Source: Palsa-504 sp963819785 (GTDB lineage: Bacteria; Actinomycetota; Actinomycetes; Streptosporangiales; Streptosporangiaceae). From it: a stretch of 64,000 nt of DNA. The stretch lies in contig CAWFXW010000017.1 of the NCBI GenBank assembly GCA_963819785.1, forward strand, positions 206,304 through 270,303. The letters run 5' to 3'. Below the pieces are notes generated by a model. The model saw only the letters and a list, made by a program, of their open reading frames with translations. It did no database searches and was not told where the DNA came from. Shown here piece by piece: positions 53,391 through 61,863 of this stretch (position 1 is the stretch's first letter; each line of letters begins with the position of its first letter). Made by a program: the position numbers and the translations under genes.

Positions 53391-54718
53391 TGCCCGTTGC
53401 CGCTGACGACGCGGAAGCCGTGATCGCGGAGGCGGAGCGCATCGCCCGCGAGGCCGCGGCGGGACGGGAGGCGAGGGCCCGGCGGAGGACCCGGCAGGAA
53501 GGGAAGAGGCGGCAGGCGGGAGGCGGAGCAGGCCCGGAAGGCCGCTGAGCAGGCAGGGCGCGAGCGGGAACGGGAAGCGGAAGAGGAGCGGCTGCGCGCG
53601 GAGGCGGAGGAAGCCCGCAGGGTCCTGCTGCGGAAGGCCGCGGCGCTGCGGGACGCGGCCGGCGGGAGCATCCGGGACTGCTTCGAGGGCCTGCCCGAGC
53701 CCCGCGACCCGCGCGGCCTGCGCCATCCCCTCCCGGCGGTGCTGACCCTGATCGTGCTGGCGATGCTGCACGGCAAGACGAGGCTGGCCGCGAGTCACGG
53801 CCTGGATCCGGCACGCGGGCCAGGAGACCCTCGCCATGGCCGGGTGCCGCCACCGCGGGCGGGACGGGCTGCTGGCGGCGCCGTCGCCGAAGACGGTGAC
53901 CCGCTGCCTGGGCCTGGCCGGGGCGAAGGCCCTGGCAGGCGCGGTGAGCCGCTACCTCGCGGCCGGGATCCCGGCGAGAGCCGCCGGCGTATCCCGTGTC
54001 CGGGCCGGCCCTGCAGCCCCAGGTGGCCTGCGACGGCAAGATGGCCCGCGGCGCGCTCCGCGCCGACGGCACGCCGCTGTTCCTCCTGTCCGCCGCGGCC
54101 GTCGGCCCCGTGAGCGCCCCGGCCGGCGCCGTCGTGATCGCCGACCGGGAGATCCCCGCCAAGACGAATGAGATCCCGGAAATCGGCCCCCATGCTGCGG
54201 GAGCTGGACGAGTACTTCCCCCTCGCCGGGCACGTCCTGACTGCTGACGCACTGCACACGCAAGACGACTTCGCGGAACTGGCGCGCGGAAGAGCTCGGC
54301 GCGCATTTCGTGCTGACCGCGAAGAAGAACCGGAAGAACCTCTACGCGGCCCTCGACGCGCTGTGCTGGGCCGGCGCCGCCCGCCACGTCACCAGCGGAC
54401 AAGGGCCACGGCCGCGAGGAGACCCGCAGCCACCTCGTCATGGACGCCCCCGAGGAGATAAAGGCCCTGATCCCGCACGTGAGGCAGGTCGCCAAGGTCC
54501 ACCGCGTGCGCACCGTCCGGCTACTGGAAGGGCGACGGCAGCACCTGGAGGCTCGTCACGACGACCACCCGCGAGACCGTGTACCTGGTCACCAGCCTCA
54601 CCGCCCGCGAGGCCGGCCCGGAGCACATTGCCGCCTACATCCGGTCACACTGGGGCATAGAGAACGAGGTTCACCGAGCAAGCAAGACACTACGACGTTT
54701 CACGACCTCGCGGCCGCG

Positions 54719-55099
54719 ATGCGGGTATGGGCCAAGGGCCTGCTGGGCCTGGAGGCGGCGGTTGAGCTGCTGATCGGGCACGGCACCTGGCTCACACGCG
54801 CCGACTTCGCAGCCGCTGCCCTGACGTCGGGTCGCGATGGCATCACCGGCGCGGTGATGGTGTCGGTGGACTTCGAGGCGGCGCTGGCCGCGCGGCGGGC
54901 GGGCGGCCTGCCGTGCTCCTCGAGCGAGGAGCAGATCCTGGCGCTGGCGGCGAGCATCGCGACGGGGGTGCCGGTCGCGCTGGGCGACCTGGTGTGCGGG
55001 CTGGATGAGGACAACGCGGTCCGGGTCGCGATCGCGGTGCTGCACGCTGCCGGGTTCGGCGGGCGCAGTGTCCTGGTCACCCGCGGGAGCCGGCGGTGA
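54719..55099 (+). CDS. Hypothetical protein, first gene of the recombinase element
   Basis: A 126-residue protein, MRVWAKGLLGLEAAVELLIG, then TWLTRADFAAAALTSGRDGI and ALAASIATGVPVALGDLVCG, with a final strand-helix HAAGFGGRSVLVTRGSRR. It begins 43 bases inside the element and overlaps the next gene by 4 bases. I do not recognise the family. Position suggests a recombination-directionality or maintenance role, which is inference. Confidence 0.6.
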   Translation: MRVWAKGLLGLEAAVELLIGHGTWLTRADFAAAALTSGRDGITGAVMVSVDFEAALAARRAGGLPCSSSEEQILALAASIATGVPVALGDLVCGLDEDNAVRVAIAVLHAAGFGGRSVLVTRGSRR

Positions 55100-55659
55100 C
55101 CGGCAGCGCGCACGGCGAGTCGCGGCCGGCGGGCGTGGCACCGGAGAGGGTGCGGGTGGTCCGGCCGGGGCATCCGCTGCACGGCTTGGACCTGCTGGTC
55201 TGGGGCCGGCTGCGGCTGCGCGGAGTCGCCATGGTGGTCTTGGTACTGCCCGATGGCAGCAGGAAGCGCATCCCTGCAGCCTGGGCGCACGAGGGTGGCA
55301 GCGAGGACACGGGCGCGCCGGCCGCGGCGGTGGTCGCGGCGGCGGCGGATCTGCTGCGGCTGCTGCGGGTGATTTCCGGTGTTCCCGCCACCGCCGGGAA
55401 CCGGCCGGAGCAAGCTGCACGGCAGTCACCAGGCAAGGAGGACGACCGTGCAGCCTGCCCAACTCAGTCTGTTGCCGGACCAGGTTCCGGCGCCACCATC
55501 GCAGCTGGCCAGCCAGCTGCCCTCGCCCGTCGCGCAAGCCGCGGCCGCGATCGTGGCACGCCTGATCATCCAGGCGGCGCAACCCGGATCGCCGGCCGGG
55601 CACGCAACGCCAGTCCCGGCGCCGACCGGCGCGGCGCAGCAGGGGGTGAGCGGCGGTGA
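55096..55659 (+). CDS. DUF5372-like protein with overextended reading frame
   Basis: The first 70 residues contain VRVVRPGHPLHGLDLLVWGR and VVLVLPDGSRKRIPAAWAHE, the pattern of DUF5372, small proteins habitually encoded next to serine recombinases in actinobacteria. Beyond about residue 110 the frame runs through the next gene, which has its own strong ribosome binding site, so the long tail is probably not natural and a stop may have been lost. Start overlaps the preceding gene by 4 bases. Confidence 0.6.
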   Translation: MTGSAHGESRPAGVAPERVRVVRPGHPLHGLDLLVWGRLRLRGVAMVVLVLPDGSRKRIPAAWAHEGGSEDTGAPAAAVVAAAADLLRLLRVISGVPATAGNRPEQAARQSPGKEDDRAACPTQSVAGPGSGATIAAGQPAALARRASRGRDRGTPDHPGGATRIAGRARNASPGADRRGAAGGERR

Positions 55660-55663
55660 GTGA
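55448..55663 (+). CDS. Small protein preceding the recombinase
   Basis: A 71-residue protein beginning VQPAQLSLLPDQVPAPPSQL, with one helix (VAQAAAAIVARLIIQAAQ) and a Pro/Ala tail. AGGAGG is placed 6 bases before its GTG, which is the best ribosome binding site of the element. Its end overlaps the recombinase start by 8 bases. It lies in a different frame inside the extended DUF5372 reading frame. Function unknown. Confidence 0.6.
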   Translation: MQPAQLSLLPDQVPAPPSQLASQLPSPVAQAAAAIVARLIIQAAQPGSPAGHATPVPAPTGAAQQGVSGGE

Positions 55664-57857
55664 TCCCAAGGTAACGGCGGCACATCTGTGCCGCGCGGCG
55701 GCCGTCTACTGCCGCCAGTCCACCCTGATCCAGGTCGAACGTAACCGTGAATCGACCTTGCGCCAGTACGACCTGGTGAGCCGGGCCGGCGCGCTGGGCT
55801 GGCCGCGCAGCGCGATCCGCGTCATCGACGCCGACCTGGGTGTGAGCGGGGCAGGGCTGGCGGCCCGGGCCGGGTTCACCGAGCTGACCGAGCAGATCGC
55901 GCTCGGGCAGGTCGGTGTCGTCCTGGCCTTGGAGGTCTCCCGGCTGGCCCGGTCCTCGGCCGAGTGGTACCGGCTCCTGGACCTGTGCGGGATCACCGAT
56001 ACCCTGATCGCCGACGAGGCCAGCGTCTATCATCCCGGCATGTTCGATGACAGGCTGCTGCTGGGCCTCAAGGGGACCATGGCCGAGGCTGAGCTGCAGG
56101 TGCTGCGCGCCCGGATGCTCGGCGGGCTGCGGAACAAGGCCGCCCGCGGCGAGCTGCGGATCCCGCTGCCGGCCGGGCTGGTGTGGGGCGAGGCACCCGG
56201 GCAGATCCTGCTGCACCCCGATGAGGCGGTCCGCGGCGCGATCACCGCGGTGTTCGGCCGGTTCGCCGCGTCCGGGTCGGCCCGACAGGTGTGGCTGTGG
56301 CTGCGCGAGAACGACCTGAAGCTGCCGTCGCTGCGGGACGGGCAGCTGAGCTGGGTCACGGCCGCCTACCCGGCGGTGCACAAGATCCTTACCCATCCCG
56401 GCTACGCGGGCGCCTACGTCTACGGCCGCACCCGCGCCGAGCGCTACATCGACGCATCCGGGACCCCGGCCGGCAAGCGGCGGGCGGTGCCCCGGCCGGA
56501 AGACTGGCAGGTCCTGATCACCGGGCATCATCCCGGCTATATCGACTGGGACACCTACCTGGCCAACACCGCCCGGCTGGCGGCCAACATGGCCCCGGTC
56601 CGCGGCGCCGACGGGACCGGCGCGACCCGGGAGGGCTGCGCGCTGCTGCAGGGCCTGGCGATCTGCGGGATCTGCGGGCGCCGCCTCGGCGTGTTCTACC
56701 GCGGCCCCGCCAAGTCCATCCCCGGCTACCAGTGCAACGGCGGCGTGCTGGTCGGCGGCGGGCAGGGCCGGTTCTGCACCAGGGTCAGCGGCCTTCGCAC
56801 CGACCCGGCCGTCGCCGCGCATGTCCTGGAGGTCCTCACCCCGCTCGCGCTGCAAGCCGCGATCGATGCCGCGGACCAGGTCGAGGTCGGCCACGACGCC
56901 GCGCTGGATCAGTGGCGCCGCCAGGCCGAGCAGGCCCGCTACGCCGCCACCCGGGCCGAGCGCCGCTACCGCGCCGTCGACCCGGAGAACCGGCTGGTTG
57001 CCCGCGGCCTGGAAGCCGAATGGGAAGCCGCGCTGCAAGCCGCCCAGGCAGCCGAGGCCGAACTGGACCGCCGCGAAGCCGCCCGGCCCGTCCGGCTCAG
57101 CACCGATGAGCGGGCCAAGATCCTCGCCATCGCCACCGACCTGCCCGCGCTGTGGGCCGCGCCGTCGACCACCGACCGCGACCGCAAGGAACTCCTGCAC
57201 GCCCTCCTCGGCGACGTCGTCGTCACCGCCGATGCGGCCAGCCGCACCGCCCGCCTCGTGCTGCACTGGAAGGGCGGGCTGATCAGCCAGATCAACGTGG
57301 ACCTGCCCAAGCCCAAGCCGCCGTATCGCACCAGCGAGGACACGGTATCGCTGATCGGCCGGCTAGCCGTCCACTACGACGACTCGATGATCGCCAAGGT
57401 CCTCAACCAGCAGCAACGCCGCACCGCCACCGGAATGTCGTTCACCCCCGTTAACGTGGCCAGCATCCGCAAGCGCTACGCAATCCCCGCCCGGCAGACC
57501 GGGAACAGCCCAGATCCCGAAGGAGACGTGATGAGCGTGCACCAGGCCGCCGCCGAGCTCGGCGTCACCGCCTCCACCCTCTACCGGTGGCTCAACGACG
57601 GATTCGTCCCCGGCGAGCAGATCACCCCCGGCGCCCCCTGGCGCATCCGCCTCACCGGATCCATCCGGAACCTCGTCACTGACGACGCCCCCGCCGGCTG
57701 GGTCCCCGTCCAGGTCGCCACCGCATCCCTCGGCGTCTCCAGGCAGACCGTGTTGCAGCGTGTCCAGCGCGGCGAACTCCGCGCCGTCCACATCCGTGCC
57801 GGACGCAGGAAAGGCCTGCGTATCGAGCTACCCGCCCCCCAGGACGGGCTGTTCTAG
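55656..57857 (+). CDS. Large serine recombinase (integrase)
   Basis: A 733-residue site-specific recombinase. The catalytic domain has Ser22 in AAVYCRQSTLI, with ESTLRQYDLVSRAGALGWPR, VLALEVSRLARSSAEWYRLL and MAEAELQVLRARMLGGLRNK. The recombinase domain follows, then a zinc ribbon (ICGICGRRLG near residue 338 with QCNGG and RFCTR later) and a coiled-coil. After about residue 625 the protein has two extra excisionase-like HTH units (VHQAAAELGVTASTLYRWLN and VQVATASLGVSRQTVLQRVQ), longer than most integrases of this class. It should integrate and excise the element by cutting at a 2-base core with a phosphoserine link. Confidence 0.92.
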   Translation: MSDPKVTAAHLCRAAAVYCRQSTLIQVERNRESTLRQYDLVSRAGALGWPRSAIRVIDADLGVSGAGLAARAGFTELTEQIALGQVGVVLALEVSRLARSSAEWYRLLDLCGITDTLIADEASVYHPGMFDDRLLLGLKGTMAEAELQVLRARMLGGLRNKAARGELRIPLPAGLVWGEAPGQILLHPDEAVRGAITAVFGRFAASGSARQVWLWLRENDLKLPSLRDGQLSWVTAAYPAVHKILTHPGYAGAYVYGRTRAERYIDASGTPAGKRRAVPRPEDWQVLITGHHPGYIDWDTYLANTARLAANMAPVRGADGTGATREGCALLQGLAICGICGRRLGVFYRGPAKSIPGYQCNGGVLVGGGQGRFCTRVSGLRTDPAVAAHVLEVLTPLALQAAIDAADQVEVGHDAALDQWRRQAEQARYAATRAERRYRAVDPENRLVARGLEAEWEAALQAAQAAEAELDRREAARPVRLSTDERAKILAIATDLPALWAAPSTTDRDRKELLHALLGDVVVTADAASRTARLVLHWKGGLISQINVDLPKPKPPYRTSEDTVSLIGRLAVHYDDSMIAKVLNQQQRRTATGMSFTPVNVASIRKRYAIPARQTGNSPDPEGDVMSVHQAAAELGVTASTLYRWLNDGFVPGEQITPGAPWRIRLTGSIRNLVTDDAPAGWVPVQVATASLGVSRQTVLQRVQRGELRAVHIRAGRRKGLRIELPAPQDGLF

Positions 57858-58096
57858 CCATCCCCAGGCAGTGAAGGAGCAGTGTGATGCTCAATCGACC
57901 TCGTCCGCGACGTGACCCTGCGCGAGGACGCATCGAAGGTCCGGGCCGCCTCCAGGCCCCGCGCCCTCGCCACCCTCCGTAACCTCCTCACCGGGCTATG
58001 CCGCCAGCTCGGCCTCAAGGACATCGCCGCCACCATCCGCGAAGCCGAGTACGACAAAGACCTGCTCACCGCCATCACCCGCCTGATCACGGCCCC

Positions 58097-58234
58097 GTGA
58101 ACAGCGGAAATACTTTGGCCGACGCCCTGGCCTTAGAGCTGCTGGGCGCCACGGTCGGTGATGCCGATCCGAGGCAGCAGCTGATCACAGTGATCCGCAA
58201 GGGGACACGCGCGCTGCAGGGTCCCGGACCATAA
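58097..58234 (+). CDS. Small hypothetical protein after the ISAs1 relic
   Basis: A possible 45-residue protein, VNSGNTLADALALELLGATV, then DPRQQLITVIRKGTRALQGP. Its GTG overlaps the ISAs1 stop. Composition is plausible, but there is no family or binding site to support it. Confidence 0.3.
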   Translation: MNSGNTLADALALELLGATVGDADPRQQLITVIRKGTRALQGPGP

Positions 58235-58577
58235 CCCATCGCATGCATGAGCGGGAGCTCCAGTCGCGCCGATCGGCCTATTCTGTGCCGGAAGGGCCAT
58301 CTCGACGACCGGCTGGGATCGGCGCCAGATCAGGCGGGTATTCGCGCTGGCACGCGGAGACTCGGGTTACGCTCCGTGATGGGCTTCCTGGCCCTCTTCG
58401 TCCTTGGCTGGCGGCGTTCAGGACTCCCGGCTGGCCATCTGGCAAGGCAGCGGCCCTCCTCGGGGTGGCCGCGGCGATCTGGTCTTTGCAGGCTCGTGGG
58501 CACGCAGATCGGGCACGTACGGTAACGAGCAAGAGGCAAGGCGCGCTGGTGCCTGCCCGCGGCCGAGAATAGAGCTC

Positions 58578-59330
58578 GTGCTGGTCCATGAGATGGTCGC
58601 GGCTGAACGACGGCACATGGCGGACCTGTTCGCGGGCTTGACCACCGGACAGCTGACCCGGCAGAGCCTGTGCGACGCATGGACGATGCATGAGGTAGCC
58701 GCGCATCTGGCCTCGTACCTGCGGTTCGGCCAGCTCAAGATCGTGGGTTGCATGCTCGCCTGCGCCGGCGACTTCGCCCCGGGGAACCAGAAGCTCGCCC
58801 GGTGGTATGCCCGCCTGCCCACCGCCGACCTCATCGAGCTGCTCCGGCGGAACGCGGAATCCAGGACCACCCCGCCACGGTCGGGATATGACCCGATGCT
58901 GGCCGACCTGATCCTGCACGACCTGGACGTCAGGATTCCGCTCGGGATTCCCCGGCAGATCCCGCAGGACCGGCTTGCGGTGACGTTCCATCTGCTGGGT
59001 ACTGTGCCCTCGCCAGGTTTCGCTGTCGGTGCCAGGCTGCGCGGCCTGCGTTTTGAGACCACCGATACCAGATGGACGACCGGCGCGGGGGCAGTGGTCC
59101 GCGGTCCCGCCGAGGCCGTCGTCATGGCCATGAGCGGGCGGACAGCCGCCTGGGCCGACCTGACCGGAGACGGGGCTGAAGTGCTGCGGAACCGCATCAG
59201 CCAGGAGACGGTGATCCCGGTGCGCGATCGCCTCAAGGCGATGACCACGACCCTGCTGCGGCCCCCTGTTCGCCGGTCCCGTGACCTCGGGCCCCCGGAC
59301 CTGGCCAGCGACCAGCAGCCGCATCCCTGA
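58578..59330 (+). CDS. Maleylpyruvate isomerase family mycothiol-dependent enzyme (DinB fold)
   Basis: A protein of about 250 residues starting at GTG 58578, VLVHEMVAAERRHMADLFAG. The DinB/MDMPI four-helix pattern is clear: LTTGQLTRQSLCDAWTMHEV and AAHLASYLRFGQLKIV (first metal His region), LADLILHDLDVRIPLG with the later His ligands, and a C-terminal domain with GAGAVVRGPAEAVVMAMSGR and GDGAEVLRNRI. Enzymes of this family use mycothiol, the actinobacterial thiol, for isomerisation or detoxification. It has no operon partner. The frame extends upstream without coding character. Confidence 0.85.
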   Translation: MLVHEMVAAERRHMADLFAGLTTGQLTRQSLCDAWTMHEVAAHLASYLRFGQLKIVGCMLACAGDFAPGNQKLARWYARLPTADLIELLRRNAESRTTPPRSGYDPMLADLILHDLDVRIPLGIPRQIPQDRLAVTFHLLGTVPSPGFAVGARLRGLRFETTDTRWTTGAGAVVRGPAEAVVMAMSGRTAAWADLTGDGAEVLRNRISQETVIPVRDRLKAMTTTLLRPPVRRSRDLGPPDLASDQQPHP

Positions 59331-59624
59331 TCCCGCGAACCAGACCAGCCGGAAAGCCGGAGCTCAAGAGCTCCGCCGTGCCTGAGACCCGGCTGTCGCA
59401 GGAGATCAACAGCGACAACCGGACACTGTCAGCAGCTCGAGCAAATACTTGCCGCCTCGGCGCCCCGCCGGTGCCGCGGGCTCGCACTGTGTATAGACAC
59501 CGACCGGCTCGTTCTGCGCTGGCACGCATGAAGGCAGCCCGGCCAAGGGCGTGACGCGGCTGACCTCACGCCCGAAGTGCCCGGCGAACGGGGCCAAGCG
59601 CAGTGCGAGTGGAATCATGATGAG
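59331..59624. other. Intergenic region, nothing identified
   Basis: No recognisable protein on either strand, and no fold or repeat that I can support. Confidence 0.35.
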
Positions 59625-60072
59625 GTGAAGCTGGTATCACGGGACGCCGGGTTTTGAGCTGGTGCCCGTGGCCTACGAGGCCGAGATACCCGAGCCGGTG
59701 ACCGCGGACGATGCGACGACGACTGGCTGGTCGTCCGCGGACATGTCCGGCTGGGCGACAACCGGGAGTGGGCCTTCACCGGGGCGTACCTGACCACGTG
59801 CGAGGCGCAGCACCTGGGAGCGTGGCTGGCCAGCGCGGGGGCCGGAAGGAGTGAACAGCATCGCCTGCGGCTCCCGCCCTGGCGGTGCAGGCGCAGGCGG
59901 GATGTGCTGGACGCTCATGGCGCTCGCGGTCCTTCCGGTCGGTCCCCTTCCGTGTGCTCGTCTCCTGGCGACCGATACTGCCACACCCGGACCGTTCCGT
60001 CACGAAAAGCGACGAATTATGTCCGGAGAGCCACTGCCCTGGCTACCCTGGAGGCCACGAGCGGAATCGTGA
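59625..60072 (+). pseudogene. WapI-type immunity-like protein, frameshifted
   Basis: Pieces in successive frames read VKLVSRDAGF, ELVPVAYEAEIPEPVTADD, DWLVVRGHVRLGDNREWAFT and GAYLTTCEAQHLGAWLAS. This order (first strand, then NWLxVxGxV, then WxFxDPxLLTxEAxxLxxWL) fits the family of small proteins called WapI-like immunity proteins. At least two single-base shifts are needed, the first in a run of four T near 59655. The C-terminal half cannot be followed with confidence. Confidence 0.4.
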
Positions 60073-60081
60073 GCGAGGAAC

Positions 60082-60548
60082 GTGGCGATGGACGGCGGCG
60101 CGTGGCAGGTGCTGCGGAGTCTTCCGGCCTGGCGCGCCGCTGTCGTCGAGGACCGGTGGGTGTGCGACCGGCATGAACTGCGGTGGCTGGCCCGGCCGTA
60201 TCAGTGGGCGCTGGTGTTGGACAGCCTGCGCGCCTTGCACCGTCGCGACCCGCGGGCCGGCCGCATCCGCGCACTCCGGACTGGCAGGCCGCCTACCTGC
60301 GCGCCGTCCCGGGCGTCACCTGCGCCAGCCAGCTCGAGACGGTCCAGCGCTGGTACGACGCCGACCAGCGTGACCAGTACCAGCTCCGCGCGGTCGCGTT
60401 CGGGACCCGCCCGGCCCGTGCCCTCGAGCACGCCATGGGTACCCGGACCGGCGACCAGGACTGGGAACAGCGGCTCACCGACGCGCTGGATGCTTTCCAG
60501 GACTGCCGCTGGCCCCTGGATTACCTCCGCCCCGCCGCCGGGACCTGA
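60082..60548 (+). pseudogene. Hypothetical protein of cassette 2, frameshifted
   Basis: Begins GTG 60082 (VAMDGGAWQVLRSLPAWRAA), continuing to YQWALVLDSLRALHRRDPRA. A frame change at about 60262 leads to TPDWQAAYLRAVPGVTCASQ, QRWYDADQRDQYQLRAVAFG, RALEHAMGTRTGDQ and a final RLTDALDAFQDCRWPLDYLR before the stop at 60548. Repaired, it is about 155 residues and mostly helical. It ends 2 bases before the charged protein X2, so it is part of the same transcription unit. Family unknown. Confidence 0.6.
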
Positions 60549-60550
60549 CC

Positions 60551-61387
60551 ATGAGTACCGACCGGGCGACGCGTGAGGACGACACGCCGGCTGCCGCACC
60601 AAACGACGACATCGACCGGAGCGCCGAACGGACCAGCGGCCAGCAAGCCAGCCCGGGTGACGGCCAGGCTGTCCGGCGAGCCGAGACGCGGACCCGCGAA
60701 GAGTACGCCGACGCGGCGCGTGCTGACGGCGGCCCGATGTCGCGGGACAACCGCCCAGGCAACCGGGAGGCCCCGGAAGAGGAGCACCGAGGCCAGCCGG
60801 AACCACGGGACCACCACGACCGGGCTGAACCACGTGACCGGGAAACCTACGCCGATGAGGTCCGCGCCGGCCACAGCTCCCGTGACCAGCGGCCGGCCGC
60901 CGAGGCGCCGGCGCCCGCTGATGCCGATCAGGAAGCAGCTTCAGCCCAGGACCAGCAGGAGAGCAGCCACCAGCCCGAGACGACCACGTTCGACAACAAA
61001 GACATCGAGGTCACCCGCAACGCCTCCGATGGCCTCTGGATCGAGGGCCTGCCCGGCGACCCGCCAGCCCGGATCGGCGATCTGATCCGCACCCCTGAGG
61101 ATCCGGCGGAAAGCCGCGGCGAGAAGCTCCGCCAGGAACTCGGCAAGGAAGCCGAAGACATCACCGACACGGGCGGCAAATGGGCGGACTATTTTCAGGA
61201 AATCCTCGACAATCCCCAGCCCACCCACTCGATGACGCACAGCCGCCCGCCCGAGACGGCCATTTCCGGGGCAGAACATGGCATCAACGCCGGGCACGGC
61301 GCCGAAGCCTTCCTCACGCTGGCCATCGTCGGCGCCGCGGCGGTCCACAAGCTCCACGAACGGCTGCAGCGGGCATGGGACCATTGA
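60551..61387 (+). CDS. Charged hypothetical protein X2 of the X-Y-Y cassette
   Basis: A 278-residue homolog of X1 (40612-41112) with a longer N-terminal part. The first 130 residues are disordered and rich in Arg, Asp, Glu and Gln, and contain two copies of a motif (TREEYADAARADGG and RETYADEVRAGHS). The block SRGEKLRQELGKEAEDITDT and YFQEILDNPQPTHSMTHSRP correspond to X1, as does the last helix GAEAFLTLAIVGAAAVHKLH ending in RLQRAWDH. The repeated YAD motif recalls linker regions of actinobacterial polymorphic toxins, but no toxin domain is visible. It is followed 20 bases later by Y2. Confidence 0.72.
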   Translation: MSTDRATREDDTPAAAPNDDIDRSAERTSGQQASPGDGQAVRRAETRTREEYADAARADGGPMSRDNRPGNREAPEEEHRGQPEPRDHHDRAEPRDRETYADEVRAGHSSRDQRPAAEAPAPADADQEAASAQDQQESSHQPETTTFDNKDIEVTRNASDGLWIEGLPGDPPARIGDLIRTPEDPAESRGEKLRQELGKEAEDITDTGGKWADYFQEILDNPQPTHSMTHSRPPETAISGAEHGINAGHGAEAFLTLAIVGAAAVHKLHERLQRAWDH

Positions 61388-61407
61388 GAACAGAAGGGAA
61401 GCAGACA

Positions 61408-61845
61408 ATGCCGGTAACCGATCTGCAGGCTGCGGCCTTGCGTGCCCAGCTGGCAGGCAACCTGGCCGAACACCGGCGGCTGCTGGCCAGCCTCGATAAG
61501 GCGGCCGGCAGCCGGGGTTACAGCGCTCTGCTGACCGCGGCGTTCTACACCGCCGTCGACACCCGGTTCACCAGGGACAGCACGCTGGACGAGGTAACCG
61601 AGTTCGTCGCCGGCGTCCGCGCCCGCTCTGAACGGATCCGCGACGCCCTGGACCCGCGCGTTGCCGAACGCGTGCTGCTGTCCGCGTTCACGAACGCCGA
61701 TCTCGATGACCTCGACGCCGAAGAGCTCACCAAGACCAAGATGTTCCTGCTCGCCGGGATCATCGCAGACCAGCATCTCGGTGACGCCGGGCTGGAGGAG
61801 TTCATCGCCAAGGCCCGCGCCTTCGCCGACGAGCTGCTGAGCTGA
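61408..61845 (+). CDS. Helical hypothetical protein Y2 (paralog family)
   Basis: A 145-residue homolog of Y1: TDLQAAALRAQLAGNLAEHR, YSALLTAAFYTAVDTRFTRD, EVTEFVAGVRARSERIRDAL, DPRVAERVLLSAFTNADLDD and MFLLAGIIADQHLGDAGLEE then FIAKARAFADELL. The order and spacing of blocks are the same as in Y1 and Y3. ATG 61408 has AAGGGAAG upstream. Function unknown. Confidence 0.78.
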   Translation: MPVTDLQAAALRAQLAGNLAEHRRLLASLDKAAGSRGYSALLTAAFYTAVDTRFTRDSTLDEVTEFVAGVRARSERIRDALDPRVAERVLLSAFTNADLDDLDAEELTKTKMFLLAGIIADQHLGDAGLEEFIAKARAFADELLS

Positions 61846-61863
61846 CCGGCCGGGGACCCGGCC

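Larger units (their letters stand above)
54676..57900 (+). mobile_element. 3.2-kb serine-recombinase element inserted in the ISAs1 gene
   Basis: The element carries four genes ending with a large serine recombinase. Both junctions contain ACC (54673-54675 and 57898-57900), the shared core. The rebuilt target CGAGGT-TC-ACCTCG is a near-perfect inverted repeat within the ISAs1 codons for NEVHLVRD, and the rebuilt element site has TGCTC-N8-GAGCA around the core. No longer target duplication is present. This is what site-specific insertion by a serine integrase should leave. Confidence 0.8.
53391..58100 (+). pseudogene. ISAs1-family transposase relic, frameshifted and split by a serine-recombinase element
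   Basis: From about 53391 an Arg/Glu-rich coiled segment is followed by LPEPRDPRGLRHPLPAVLTL (the ISAs1 N-terminal domain), then in shifting frames the DDE domain: VACDGKMARGALRADGTPLF, IPAKTNEIPEI, VLTADALHTQDDF, HFVLTAKKNRKNLYAALDAL and HIAAYIRSHWGIENEVH up to 54674. The remaining C-terminus, LVRDVTLREDASKVRA to an end at 58100, lies beyond the inserted element. At least six frame changes are needed before the insertion, so the transposase is long dead. Removing 54676-57900 joins the two parts in frame. Confidence 0.85.

Noticed and set aside
55566..57266. Long minus-strand frame opposite the serine recombinase
   Set aside because: Antisense artefact of a strongly GC-biased gene.
58278..59324. 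Minus-strand 348-codon frame opposite the mycothiol-dependent enzyme
   Set aside because: Antisense artefact; the plus strand has the DinB-fold pattern.
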